Shown piece by piece: positions 19,309 to 27,711 of a DNA stretch of 27,711 nucleotides (within the stretch, counting starts at the first letter, position 1; each line of letters starts with the position of its first letter). This DNA is from Roseibacillus sp. (GTDB lineage: Bacteria; Verrucomicrobiota; Verrucomicrobiae; Verrucomicrobiales; Akkermansiaceae), in the NCBI GenBank assembly GCA_002723015.1, contig PBNG01000096.1:1-27711 (forward strand). Reading direction: 5' to 3'. The position numbers and the translations under genes are program-made. The notes beneath the pieces were generated by a model. It saw only the letters and a list, made by a program, of their open reading frames with translations. It was not told the DNA's origin and did not search any database.

Positions 19309-20196
19309 ATGGACGTGGAGTTTAAAGTCATCGGCATAGCCTTTGCCCTTTGTGCAGGGATGCTTTTCGTGGGGGTGATTCCCTACTATGCGGTGCGTCA
19401 CCTCGGACGTGACAAGGTGCCGCCCATACCGAGGGGACGGGTGCCGATCCGGGGATTTGGGTTGCCCGACGTGTTTGGGGTTTCCCTCATTTTCGGGTTT
19501 TACGTGATGCTCTTCCAAGGGGCCAGGATGAGTGGGCCGGAGTCGGAACTTATGGCGGGAGATCTCGTCGTTGGGCTTATTTTTCAGCTGGTGATTCAGG
19601 CCCTTGAGATTGCCTTCGTCGTTCTAATACTCTTCCGCAGGGTGAACCTGGCTGACGCATTCGGACTGCGCTGGCGGTCCACCTGGTGGAAGGTGGTTTA
19701 TGCGCCGGCGGTGGTGTTCGTCATGTGGGGCTTCATGGCCTCGCTGGAGTTCGCCGGATACAACGCGTGGCTGGGACAGTTCATTGAAGGGGATGGAGTG
19801 CAGGAGAGCGTCAAACTCCTGCAGGAAAGTACAGAACCATTGGTTCTGGTCCTGATGGCTCTGGTGGTTTGTGTCGGGGCGCCTCTGGCGGAAGAGGTGG
19901 TATTCCGGGGTTACGTCTACACGGCGGTAAAGCGGATGGCGGGTCTTCCGGTGGCCGTGATCCTATCAGGGTTGCTCTTCGGGGCGGTCCACGTGAATCT
20001 GATGGCTCTTCTTCCCCTGACCCTCCTGGGTATCATTCTTGCACTTTCTTATGAGTATACAGGATCTCTCTGGGCCCCAATTGCGATTCACTTTTGCTTC
20101 AATGCGGCAACCGTCGCAATTCAGATACTATTGAAAATTAATCCTGAATGGGTCAACGAGCTCGAGAAAAATGCTGGATTTATCCCACTATGGTGA
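19309..20196 (+). CDS. CPBP family intramembrane metalloprotease (CAAX protease/bacteriocin-processing type)
   Basis: This 295-residue polytopic membrane protein belongs to the CPBP (Abi/Rce1) glutamic protease group. All three active-site motifs are present near the C-terminus: EEVVFR (195-200), FGAVHVN with His228, and HFCFN (261-265). Several hydrophobic helices precede them (about 8-28, 54-70, 88-109, 127-148, 177-193). I chose the ATG at 19309 because the upstream in-frame part is basic, has no helix, and runs back into the divergent gene. The 3' end overlaps thiL by 26 bases, so the two are probably co-transcribed and coupled. The substrate is unknown; no prenylation or bacteriocin gene is visible nearby. 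Confidence 0.88.
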   Translation: MDVEFKVIGIAFALCAGMLFVGVIPYYAVRHLGRDKVPPIPRGRVPIRGFGLPDVFGVSLIFGFYVMLFQGARMSGPESELMAGDLVVGLIFQLVIQALEIAFVVLILFRRVNLADAFGLRWRSTWWKVVYAPAVVFVMWGFMASLEFAGYNAWLGQFIEGDGVQESVKLLQESTEPLVLVLMALVVCVGAPLAEEVVFRGYVYTAVKRMAGLPVAVILSGLLFGAVHVNLMALLPLTLLGIILALSYEYTGSLWAPIAIHFCFNAATVAIQILLKINPEWVNELEKNAGFIPLW

Positions 20197-21088
20197 AGAT
20201 GTGGTGGTGGCCCGTTTGACCGCCCTGCTGGAGAGCGGCCCAGGCCTCGTGACTGGTCCCGGCGATGACTGCGCGGTCGTGGAGGGAGCCGGAAGGGGTC
20301 AGGTAGAACTTCTGAAGACGGACTGCCTGATTTGCGGGGTACACTTTCTTCCCAGCGCGCCTCCGGGGAAAGTTGGATGGAAAGCTGTGGCGCGAACCTT
20401 GAGCGATTTTGCAGCGATGGGAGGATGGCCCCGGCACCTGCTGGTGACCGTGGCCCTGCCTGCTGATTGCCGGATGCGCTGGGTGGAAGAGGTCTACAGG
20501 GGGATGAATAAATGTGCTCGTGCCTTCGATTGCTCCATTGTTGGCGGGGAGACTTCTTCCCTGCCTTCGGGCGCCCCGGTCATGATTTCGGTGGCGGGCA
20601 CTGGAAGTGCGAGGCGTTCTCAGGTCGTCCTGCGCAGTGGTGGACGTTCCGGAGATCTTCTCTTCGTGACGGGAAGGCTCGGAGGTTCGCAGAAGGGACG
20701 GCATCTGAGCTTTATGCCACGAGTCGTGGAGGCGGACTGGTTGTCGCGGAACTTCCGGGTGCGTGCCATGATGGACCTGTCCGATGGTCTGGCGATGGAT
20801 CTTCCGCGCCTTGCTTCTGCAAGTGGGTGCGGTTTCCGGCTGAGGGAAGAGGCGCTCCCGCGATCTCGTGGGGTCACGGTTGCGGAGGCCCTGAGTGATG
20901 GAGAGGACTATGAACTGCTCCTTGCGATTTCGGAGCGGAGCTCGCAGCGGTTGATCGCCGATTGGCCAGAGCGATTTCCAGGGGTCAAGCTCACCTGTAT
21001 CGGGGAGCTGTCCGCGGAAGGACCGGAAGGTTCGGAAGGATCGGAAGGATTACCGGGAGGGTGGGATCATTTTCGCGAACAGGCCTGA
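20171..21088 (+). CDS. thiL: Thiamine-monophosphate kinase
   Basis: ThiL phosphorylates thiamine monophosphate to thiamine diphosphate, the last step of cofactor synthesis, in the cytoplasm. The 305-residue length is close to normal. Motifs of the family (related to the PurM/HypE fold) are visible: GPGDDCAVV near residue 29, KTDCLICGVHF near 49, a VGGETSS loop near 123, MDLSDGLAMDLPRLA near 201, and DGEDYELLLA near 243. The C-terminus carries a short Gly/Ser/Glu repeat coded by 9-base tandem units (listed separately) that is not part of the fold. The ATG at 20171 lies inside the end of the CPBP gene, which suggests translational coupling. No other thiamine gene is present in the window. Confidence 0.95.
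   Translation: MLDLSHYGEDVVVARLTALLESGPGLVTGPGDDCAVVEGAGRGQVELLKTDCLICGVHFLPSAPPGKVGWKAVARTLSDFAAMGGWPRHLLVTVALPADCRMRWVEEVYRGMNKCARAFDCSIVGGETSSLPSGAPVMISVAGTGSARRSQVVLRSGGRSGDLLFVTGRLGGSQKGRHLSFMPRVVEADWLSRNFRVRAMMDLSDGLAMDLPRLASASGCGFRLREEALPRSRGVTVAEALSDGEDYELLLAISERSSQRLIADWPERFPGVKLTCIGELSAEGPEGSEGSEGLPGGWDHFREQA
21011..21046 (+). repeat. Four tandem 9-base units inside thiL
   Basis: The units TCCGCGGAA, GGACCGGAA, GGTTCGGAA and GGATCGGAA follow each other without a gap and stay in frame, coding for SAE-GPE-GSE-GSE. They lie in the C-terminal tail of ThiL, outside the conserved fold. Slippage here would add or remove three residues without breaking the gene. Confidence 0.75.
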
Positions 21089-21204
21089 TCCCATTAAATG
21101 AAGGCAGGCGGGCTAAATTATTTAAGACATCCGTAATAAATTCTTTTCAGGTCCTCCCGTGGCGGGTAAACCGTTTGCCGACTTTCTGGTCTCCTTTCCC
21201 TTCC

Positions 21205-22386
21205 ATGAAGAGCTTCTTTTTTGCCTCAGCACTGATGGTCCTTGCTCACCCTGCCCCGGCAGATGTGTTCGCGGAAATTGATACTCCGAATCCCCTGATT
21301 GGAATCGCAAGCGTAGAGGAGTCCCCGCTTGTTCTTGTCGGGTTCGCTCCGGACTCCGGGGCGCAGGAGACAGACTCCGAGTTGCAGGATCTCCGGCAGG
21401 ATCTTCGCGAGGCGGAGGCAAGATTGCAGGAGACCCGCCGGACTGCTGAGGCCGTTGTGGAGGAGCGAGACGAAGCTCGTGAAGAAGTTGGTGCCCTGAC
21501 CATGGCGAATCACAGAATGCTGATGGAGATCAGGATGCTGCAAAAGGAAAAGGAGCAGGCCCGACAGGAGGCGGTAGTCTGGAAAGCGCGTGCGGAGGAG
21601 AGCATGAAACAAGCTTCCGCGCTGGATGAAGCGGGTGTTGAGATGATCGGCCTCAAGGAGGAGTTCCACGCCCTGAGGCAAGATCTGGTCCGTGTGCGGG
21701 AGGAGCTCAAGGATCCGATTGAACGGGCTAGTCTCCGTGAGCAGCTGGTGGCTGCGCGGGCACATGGGGAACGATTAGAAAAGGAGATTGCGGCAGCCCT
21801 CAAGAGCGGGGAGGAGGCGAGAAGGGTCGCTTCGCGTGAGAAGAGGGAAATGACGGCCAAGATCATGGATCTGAGTTCAGGTGCAGGAAGTTCAGACCAG
21901 CTCCGGGACGATTTGCGAATTTCAAGGGCTGGGCACTTGAAAGCGCTCGTAGACGTAGAATTGCTGAAGAAAAACCTCGGACGTGCCTCACAGAGGGAGG
22001 AAAGAGCCCTTACAGCTTTGCGACAAGCTGAGCGGGGTGTCGAGGCCGTGCAGGCCGAAAAGGCCGCAGTGGCGCAATCCCGTATGCAGGTTCAACGTGA
22101 TCGGGATGAGGCCCGGAGGGAAGTCGACGATTTAAGGAAGCAGATTGCGAAGATGCGTTCCGAGGGGGAGCAATCGCGAGCTTCCGTGGCTCGATTAAAT
22201 ACCGAGCTTGCTAATTCAAGAAGCTCTCATGGTCAGGCCTTGCGATTGGCGGGTCCTGCGGCAGACGAAGCTCGTGGAGAAGGGGTGCACCTTGCTTCCC
22301 CGGGGGAGCTGGGTGGGATGGAACGCGGGCAAGAGACACCGCGGGATGCGGCTGGAAACAGGGTGTCGGATCCTGAAGATCCTTGA
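21205..22386 (+). CDS. Exported coiled-coil protein of unknown function
   Basis: I chose the ATG at 21205 because it begins a signal peptide (MKSFFFASALMVLAHPAPADV); the frame is open back to 20962, inside thiL. The 393-residue product has a short non-helical head after the signal, then from about residue 50 to 340 an almost unbroken charged helix rich in Glu, Arg, Ala and Gln with repeated EARRE, LREQL and REEL patterns, typical of long coiled coils. The last 40 residues are Gly/Pro/Asp-rich and probably disordered. There is no outer-membrane anchor or peptidoglycan-binding motif that I can see. It follows thiL by 116 bases and converges on leuD with 15 bases between the stops. It probably has a structural or scaffolding role in the periplasm, but that is a guess from shape alone. 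Confidence 0.75.
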   Translation: MKSFFFASALMVLAHPAPADVFAEIDTPNPLIGIASVEESPLVLVGFAPDSGAQETDSELQDLRQDLREAEARLQETRRTAEAVVEERDEAREEVGALTMANHRMLMEIRMLQKEKEQARQEAVVWKARAEESMKQASALDEAGVEMIGLKEEFHALRQDLVRVREELKDPIERASLREQLVAARAHGERLEKEIAAALKSGEEARRVASREKREMTAKIMDLSSGAGSSDQLRDDLRISRAGHLKALVDVELLKKNLGRASQREERALTALRQAERGVEAVQAEKAAVAQSRMQVQRDRDEARREVDDLRKQIAKMRSEGEQSRASVARLNTELANSRSSHGQALRLAGPAADEARGEGVHLASPGELGGMERGQETPRDAAGNRVSDPEDP

Positions 22387-22401
22387 GTGAAGGCCAGTAG
22401 A

Positions 22402-23004
22402 CTAGACGTAGGGTAAAGCCTCGCCCACGCTTGAAGTCCTCTCCTCGTTGTCGAGGAGCTCCTGGATGGGATCCCAGCGCCCACTGATAAGGGCATCACG
22501 GGCAGAGTCGGGAATGGCGCAATTGAAAGTGTGGCCAGCGGAGGAGCGAACCTCGAGTTTCTCGACGTCAACGGTGATCTTGGTGGCCGGGTCGGCGTCG
22601 ACGGCCTCGCGGAGGTGATTGATCTGGTCGGCAGTGAGTGTAACGCAGGGCATGCCTAGGGTGGTTGAGTTGCCAAAGAAGATTTCGGCGAAGGACTCGG
22701 CCACGATGGTCTTGAATCCATACTTGTTCAGCGACTGCGGGGCGTGCTCACGGGATGAGCCGCAACCAAAATTCACGCCGGCGAGGAGGACGCTGGCACC
22801 GTTGAAGCGCTCTTCGTTGAGCGGGTGGTCGGTCCGCTCGCCGGAGGTGGGGTCGAAGCGGACATCGTAGAAAGCAAACTCCCCGAGGCCGTCAAAGGTA
22901 ACGCACTTCATGAAGCGGGCTGGGATGATGCGGTCGGTGTCGATGTCTGCGCCTGGGATGTGGACTGCGGTCCCGGAGACCGAGGTTATTTTTTCGAGAG
23001 CCAT
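22402..23004 (-). CDS. leuD: 3-isopropylmalate dehydratase small subunit
   Basis: LeuD is the swivel domain of isopropylmalate isomerase, which with LeuC converts 2- to 3-isopropylmalate in leucine synthesis. The 200-residue length is standard for the LeuD family. Recognisable segments are the start GTAVHIPGADIDTDRIIPARF and the anion-binding loop NFGCGSSREHAPQSL near residue 78, followed by IVAESFAEIFFGNSTTLGMP. The GCGSSREHA loop is intact, so the subunit should be functional. The ATG at 23004 is 26 bases beyond the leuC stop, so the two form an operon. There is no Shine-Dalgarno sequence before it. Confidence 0.97.
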   Translation of the reverse strand: MALEKITSVSGTAVHIPGADIDTDRIIPARFMKCVTFDGLGEFAFYDVRFDPTSGERTDHPLNEERFNGASVLLAGVNFGCGSSREHAPQSLNKYGFKTIVAESFAEIFFGNSTTLGMPCVTLTADQINHLREAVDADPATKITVDVEKLEVRSSAGHTFNCAIPDSARDALISGRWDPIQELLDNEERTSSVGEALPYV

Positions 23005-23030
23005 GCCGGAAAGGAGTCAGAAAGGAGTGC

Positions 23031-24458
<1,428 letters not shown>

Positions 24459-24585
24459 GTGGTCCCACCTGTGGCGGGGACGGGGAACCTGCTCTGAAAT
24501 ATGCTTTCGGGCAAGTCACAAGTAGATCTGGAACGGATACAGAGATGCCCATAAACTGGGAATTGGGCAGCATATTGCCTCTTCA

Positions 24586-24602
24586 CGGCATGATCCATGC
24601 CG
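24586..24602. repeat. Inverted repeat in the leuC/hflX divergent region
   Basis: CGGCATG and CATGCCG are perfect 7-base arms around ATC. The repeat lies about 130 bases before leuC and 115 before hflX. The short spacer suits a dimeric regulator's operator or a tight hairpin. No promoter elements could be aligned to it with confidence. Confidence 0.45.
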
Positions 24603-24714
24603 CAGCGGGGGGACGGCAAAATTTCCGATTATGAGGATCAGTAGACGTAGTCTGGCCCGCCGAGGGGGTCTTTTGGCGTGATTCGATCCTCTGGAAGCGT
24701 ATGTTTTCCGAGCT

Positions 24715-26013
24715 GTGTTTGAGGTGCGTGATAGACCACAGATGGTCGAGAGAGCTCTCCTCGTGCGCATATGCTTCGATAAACGAGAGGAGGAGGAGTC
24801 GCGGAGCCTTTTGAACGAACTAGCGGAACTGGTTACTACGCTGGGGATCGGGGTTGTGAGCGACCAGTTGGTGAGAGCCCGGGAGGCCCAGAAGAAATTT
24901 CTATGTGGGAAGGGAAAGGCTGAAGAAGTTTGTGACCACGCGCGCGAACTCAAGTGCGACTGTATCATCTTCGATAATCAACTCGCGCCCAACCAGCAGC
25001 GGGAATGGGAAGAAGCGGCCGATATGACGGTCATCGACCGCGAGGAGGTCATCCTGGATATATTCGCACGGAGGGCTCAGACGAGGGAGGCCCGGTTACA
25101 GGTGGAGCTGGCAAGGATGGAATACGCTCTCCCGCGGATGGCCCGGATGTGGGGCCACCTTGACCGGGAGGGCGGAGGCGGGTCGGGAGGATCAGCGGCA
25201 GCACGGGGGATGGGGGAGCAGCAGATCGAGGTTGACCGCCGCATGGCCCGCAAGCGGATTGACAGGATCAAGGCAGACCTTCTCACTGTGAGAAGGCAAC
25301 GTGCCACGCAGCGCAAGGAAAGGCAGAAGACGCAAGCTCCTCATGCCGCCATTGTTGGTTATACCAATGCAGGAAAATCGACGTTGTTGAATCACCTTGC
25401 CGGGTCGGAGGTTCTGGAAGCGAATATGCTTTTCGCAACTCTGGATCCTACGACCAGGAGAGTTGCTCTTTCAGATGGGCAGGACCTGTTGCTGACGGAC
25501 ACGGTAGGGTTTGTCAGAAATCTGCCTCATCGTCTGGTGGAGTCCTTCAAGGCCACCCTCGAAGAGGCAGTTCTCGCCGATTTCCTTGTGCACGTCATGG
25601 ACGCCAGCGAACCAGAGCTCGAACGTCTCTGTGGCACCACCCTCAAGGTAATGAAGGAACTTGGCGCCGCGGACAAACCGGTTCTCACGGTCTTGAATAA
25701 AATCGACCTCCTCGATGACCCTCACCGGATCAAGGCGCTGGAATCCCAGTTCCCGGACGCGGTTTCCATCTCGGCCAAGAGTGGTGAGGGTATGGAGGAT
25801 CTCCATCATAAGTTTGTCGACTACCTCGCCAGGGCTGTGTCGCGCAAGCGCTACCGCATTCCCCAACACCGGGGAGACTTAGTGTCCCTAATCCATGCGG
25901 AGGCCAAGGTTCTCGGGACATCCTACGAGGGGAATGATGTCATTGTGGAGGCCTTGGTCAGCAGGGAATTGGAGGGACGGCTGGAAGCAGACAGTGCGGT
26001 CGGGCACGTATAG
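24715..26013 (+). CDS. hflX: Ribosome-associated GTPase HflX
   Basis: HflX binds the 50S subunit and can split stalled ribosomes under stress. The 432-residue chain has the HflX N-terminal domain (VRAREAQKKFLCGKGKAEEV, then FDNQLAPNQQREWEEA) to about residue 120, a basic coiled-coil linker (120-205), and the G domain: GYTNAGKS (G1, 215-222), TLDPTTRRV (G2), DTVGF (G3, 262-266) and NKID (G4, 328-331). The glycine-rich loop before the coiled coil, usually close to GIGTRGPGETQLE, reads as a longer GGGGSGGSAAARGMGEQQIE here. The start is GTG at 24715, judged from the family's N-terminus; an ATG at 24742 is the alternative. It stands alone, divergent from leuCD. Confidence 0.95.
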   Translation: MFEVRDRPQMVERALLVRICFDKREEEESRSLLNELAELVTTLGIGVVSDQLVRAREAQKKFLCGKGKAEEVCDHARELKCDCIIFDNQLAPNQQREWEEAADMTVIDREEVILDIFARRAQTREARLQVELARMEYALPRMARMWGHLDREGGGGSGGSAAARGMGEQQIEVDRRMARKRIDRIKADLLTVRRQRATQRKERQKTQAPHAAIVGYTNAGKSTLLNHLAGSEVLEANMLFATLDPTTRRVALSDGQDLLLTDTVGFVRNLPHRLVESFKATLEEAVLADFLVHVMDASEPELERLCGTTLKVMKELGAADKPVLTVLNKIDLLDDPHRIKALESQFPDAVSISAKSGEGMEDLHHKFVDYLARAVSRKRYRIPQHRGDLVSLIHAEAKVLGTSYEGNDVIVEALVSRELEGRLEADSAVGHV

Positions 26014-26070
26014 AAGTGTCAGGGTATAAATTTCCTTCATTGCCGTGATTATTGATTCTGAGGACGTAGG

Positions 26071-26205
26071 ATGGGGAGGCGGCGCCTGAATTTAATGCTC
26101 TCCGCCGGACCTTGGCAGGCACGCTGCACCCGCGACGTGGTTGACTTGGCAAACAGGGCAGGTTCGATTATCTTGCACATGTCGATATTCTACAGGCATC
26201 AATGA
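26071..26205 (+). CDS. Possible 44-codon upstream ORF overlapping the L,D-transpeptidase start
   Basis: This frame starts at ATG 26071, has GAGG seven bases upstream, and its TGA overlaps the ATG of the next gene as ATGA, the classical arrangement for translational coupling. The product (starting MGRRRLNLMLSAGPWQARC) matches nothing I know, with a basic head and no clear helix or signal. It may be a coupling leader rather than a functional protein, or chance. A promoter-like element at 26141-26171 lies inside it, so both cannot be the main route of expression. Confidence 0.25.
   Translation: MGRRRLNLMLSAGPWQARCTRDVVDLANRAGSIILHMSIFYRHQ
26141..26171 (+). promoter_or_regulatory. Weak promoter-like element before the L,D-transpeptidase gene
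   Basis: TTGACT (26141-26146) is followed by GATTAT (26166-26171). The 19-base spacing is long and the -10 agrees with the consensus at only four positions. A transcript from here would have a 5' leader of about 20-25 bases. Confidence 0.22.
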
Positions 26206-27422
26206 AAGTGACGCAATATGCGGCTTCCTGCTGGGCGCCTCCGGTCCGGACCGTGCTACTGGCCGGATTATTCTCCGTCCAGTCGCTCGCTCAGGAAGAA
26301 ATTCCGTCAGGGCAGCTACCGGAACCTACGGACTCACGGAAGTATCACGATGAGGCGCCACCCTCTCCCAGAATCGAGGGGAAGGCCCCAGGCAAGGCCG
26401 TGATCGTCCTCGCGGCACAGGCAGTGGATGAAAAGGATCTTGCCGCAGTAAAGGCGCGTGAGGCGAGAGCCGAAGCTGTCGCGACGGATGTTCGTCTTCA
26501 GATCTACCTCGATGAGAAACGGTTCGGGCCGGGGTTTATTGACGGGAAGCCCGGAAAGTTCACTACCAAGGCGGTGCACTCCTACAACCGAAGTGTGGGG
26601 CGTCGTCCTGACGACTGGGAGGCTCTAGTGAAAGAGGCTGATCTCATGGTGGGCCAGACTTATGCGTTTGCAATTGTGCCCGAATCCGCCACGGAGTGGG
26701 TTAACCCTGATCTTCCATTGGAATATGCCGAGCAGGCAGTGGAAGAACGCATGTCGTATCGGAGCTATCTTGAGTTCATGGCGGAGCGCTATCACACCTC
26801 TGAGAGTTTTCTGGTGGCCTTGAACGGAGTAGCGATTACCAGCGATATTGCGCCTCGCAAAGGACTGAAAGTGCCGAATGTTTCCCCCTTTCTGATCGAG
26901 GGTCTGAAAGAGGGAAGGTCTCATGGGGCGGATGTGGGCCTCAGCTCACGGACAGTGGTCATCGACACCATCGGGCGGAACCTCTTCATCTACGAGAAGG
27001 GTGCGACTCCGCCAGCGCCTGGGGCCGCGGTGGTTGTCTCAGAGGAGAATGAAAATTATGAGCCTCAGAAGTTAGTTGCTATGTTTCCGATTACTCCGGG
27101 GAAACTTGAGCAAACCCATCACGGGGAGTGGGCCATAGCCAACTGTCTTGAGCTTCCAAGCTGGTATTATGACAAACAGCTTCTTGATACTGGGGTTCGT
27201 AGCAAGGACCGCAGTAAGGTGCTGCAAATCCCTCCCGGGCCGAACCTGCCCGTCGGCATATTGTGGTCGGGGCTTACCAAGTCGGGAATAGGAATTCATG
27301 GCACGGCCAGCCCCCGGACGATCGGACGATCTCTGAGTGCGGGTTGTATTCGACTCGCCAACTGGGATGCGGTGCGTCTTCCAAGTCTCATCCGTCCTGG
27401 GGCAAAGGTGGTTGTTCGCTGA
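26202..27422 (+). CDS. Secreted L,D-transpeptidase (YkuD family)
   Basis: This 406-residue exported enzyme should form 3-3 peptidoglycan cross-links or attach proteins to the wall. The N-terminus is a signal-like hydrophobic segment (VRTVLLAGLFSVQSLAQ). A peptidoglycan-binding-like stretch follows (EKRFGPGFIDGKPGKFTTKA, near residue 106), then a LysM-like helix pair (SYLEFMAERYHTSESFLVAL, near 188). The catalytic YkuD domain fills the second half, with the active-site signature HGTASPRTIG ending in SAGCIRL; the catalytic His is near 366 and Cys near 382. All needed residues are present. It lies 188 bases after hflX and is probably transcribed separately. Confidence 0.93.
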   Translation: MKVTQYAASCWAPPVRTVLLAGLFSVQSLAQEEIPSGQLPEPTDSRKYHDEAPPSPRIEGKAPGKAVIVLAAQAVDEKDLAAVKAREARAEAVATDVRLQIYLDEKRFGPGFIDGKPGKFTTKAVHSYNRSVGRRPDDWEALVKEADLMVGQTYAFAIVPESATEWVNPDLPLEYAEQAVEERMSYRSYLEFMAERYHTSESFLVALNGVAITSDIAPRKGLKVPNVSPFLIEGLKEGRSHGADVGLSSRTVVIDTIGRNLFIYEKGATPPAPGAAVVVSEENENYEPQKLVAMFPITPGKLEQTHHGEWAIANCLELPSWYYDKQLLDTGVRSKDRSKVLQIPPGPNLPVGILWSGLTKSGIGIHGTASPRTIGRSLSAGCIRLANWDAVRLPSLIRPGAKVVVR

Positions 27423-27480
27423 GAAGAAGCATCCGGATTTACGCTCGGCAACCCGCGGGGCCCCGGGCACAATAGGCGCT

Positions 27481-27711
27481 GTGTCCGACCCTGTAATTGT
27501 GTCAGAACGATCAATGGTGGAGAAGGGCGCTCTCGTGCGCGCGGTGCTATATGCCGTGGTCATCCTGTATCTTGTGACGGATCTTTTTGTGATTGGAGGC
27601 CCCTTGCGACGGTCATTCGCCCGGAGGGCACCAGACAGCGCTGAAGTAGTGGAGGCTGCCAAGGGAGCAGGAGTAGTAGCGCGGATTCACTACCAGCCCA
27701 TTCTGTTGTCC
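27481..27711 (+). CDS. N-terminal part of a membrane-anchored protein, cut by the window edge
   Basis: The frame is open from a GTG at 27481 (or ATG at 27514) to the end of the window, 77 codons. It has a short cytoplasmic head, one hydrophobic helix (about LVRAVLYAVVILYLVTDLFVI), then GGPLRRSFARR and a soluble segment that runs off the edge. The last visible residues, GVVARIHYQPILLS, resemble the first strand of SurA-type periplasmic chaperones (pattern V-A-x-V-N-G-x-P-I), so a membrane-anchored peptidyl-prolyl isomerase is possible. That is a weak guess from one short stretch. It follows the L,D-transpeptidase by 58 bases in the same direction and may be in its operon. Confidence 0.55.
   Translation, partial: MSDPVIVSERSMVEKGALVRAVLYAVVILYLVTDLFVIGGPLRRSFARRAPDSAEVVEAAKGAGVVARIHYQPILLS

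Noticed and set aside
26155..26180. GGTTCGATTAT resembling a tRNA T-loop
   Set aside because: The flanking bases cannot form the T stem and no acceptor or anticodon arms surround it.
27456..27465. CGGGGCCCCG palindrome after the L,D-transpeptidase
   Set aside because: It is short, has no U-rich tail, and is expected by chance in GC-rich sequence.
27072..27662. 196-codon minus-strand frame at the end of the window
   Set aside because: It overlaps the catalytic end of the L,D-transpeptidase and the next membrane protein, both of which have recognisable features.

Overview
The window looks like ordinary chromosome from a moderately GC-rich bacterium, most likely of the Verrucomicrobiota/PVC group. 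The pointers are a double-length UvrA (known in Chlamydiae), two membrane-spanning Ser/Thr kinases with extracytoplasmic sensor modules, and a secreted SHD1-like protein. Almost none of the genes has a clear Shine-Dalgarno sequence. This placement is inferred from gene content; the window has no rRNA or tRNA. I see no transposase, integrase, phage genes or CRISPR array.

Layout. Bases 1-3766 (+): atpC, the end of an ATP synthase operon, then carB. Bases 3806-6487: accessory genes, namely a secreted protein like a gluzincin that has lost its active site (-), a Cys4 protein (+), a 518-base stretch with tiny ORFs, a palindrome and a terminator, and an azurin-type copper protein (-). Bases 6672-17820 (-): a fused tandem UvrA of 1869 aa, preceded by two paralogous kinases that each carry a cytoplasmic kinase domain, one membrane helix and two C-type-lectin-like modules outside. 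Bases 17924-18304 (+): a group II truncated haemoglobin, divergent from the kinases. Bases 18328-22386: an SHD1-like secreted protein (-), then a CPBP membrane protease, thiL and an exported coiled-coil protein (+). Bases 22402-24458 (-): leuC-leuD. Bases 24715-27422 (+): hflX and an L,D-transpeptidase. The window ends inside a membrane-anchored protein.

How the genes work together. The housekeeping genes act in separate pathways: ATP synthesis, carbamoyl phosphate, nucleotide excision repair, thiamine diphosphate, leucine, and ribosome rescue. The most unusual unit is the kinase pair. Both kinase domains are intact and aligned residue for residue up to the DFG motif, while the outer linkers differ, so they look like duplicated receptors that have diverged in what they sense. 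The UvrA is the second unusual item: it has four ABC modules, and the last has a Glu in place of the Walker B Asp.
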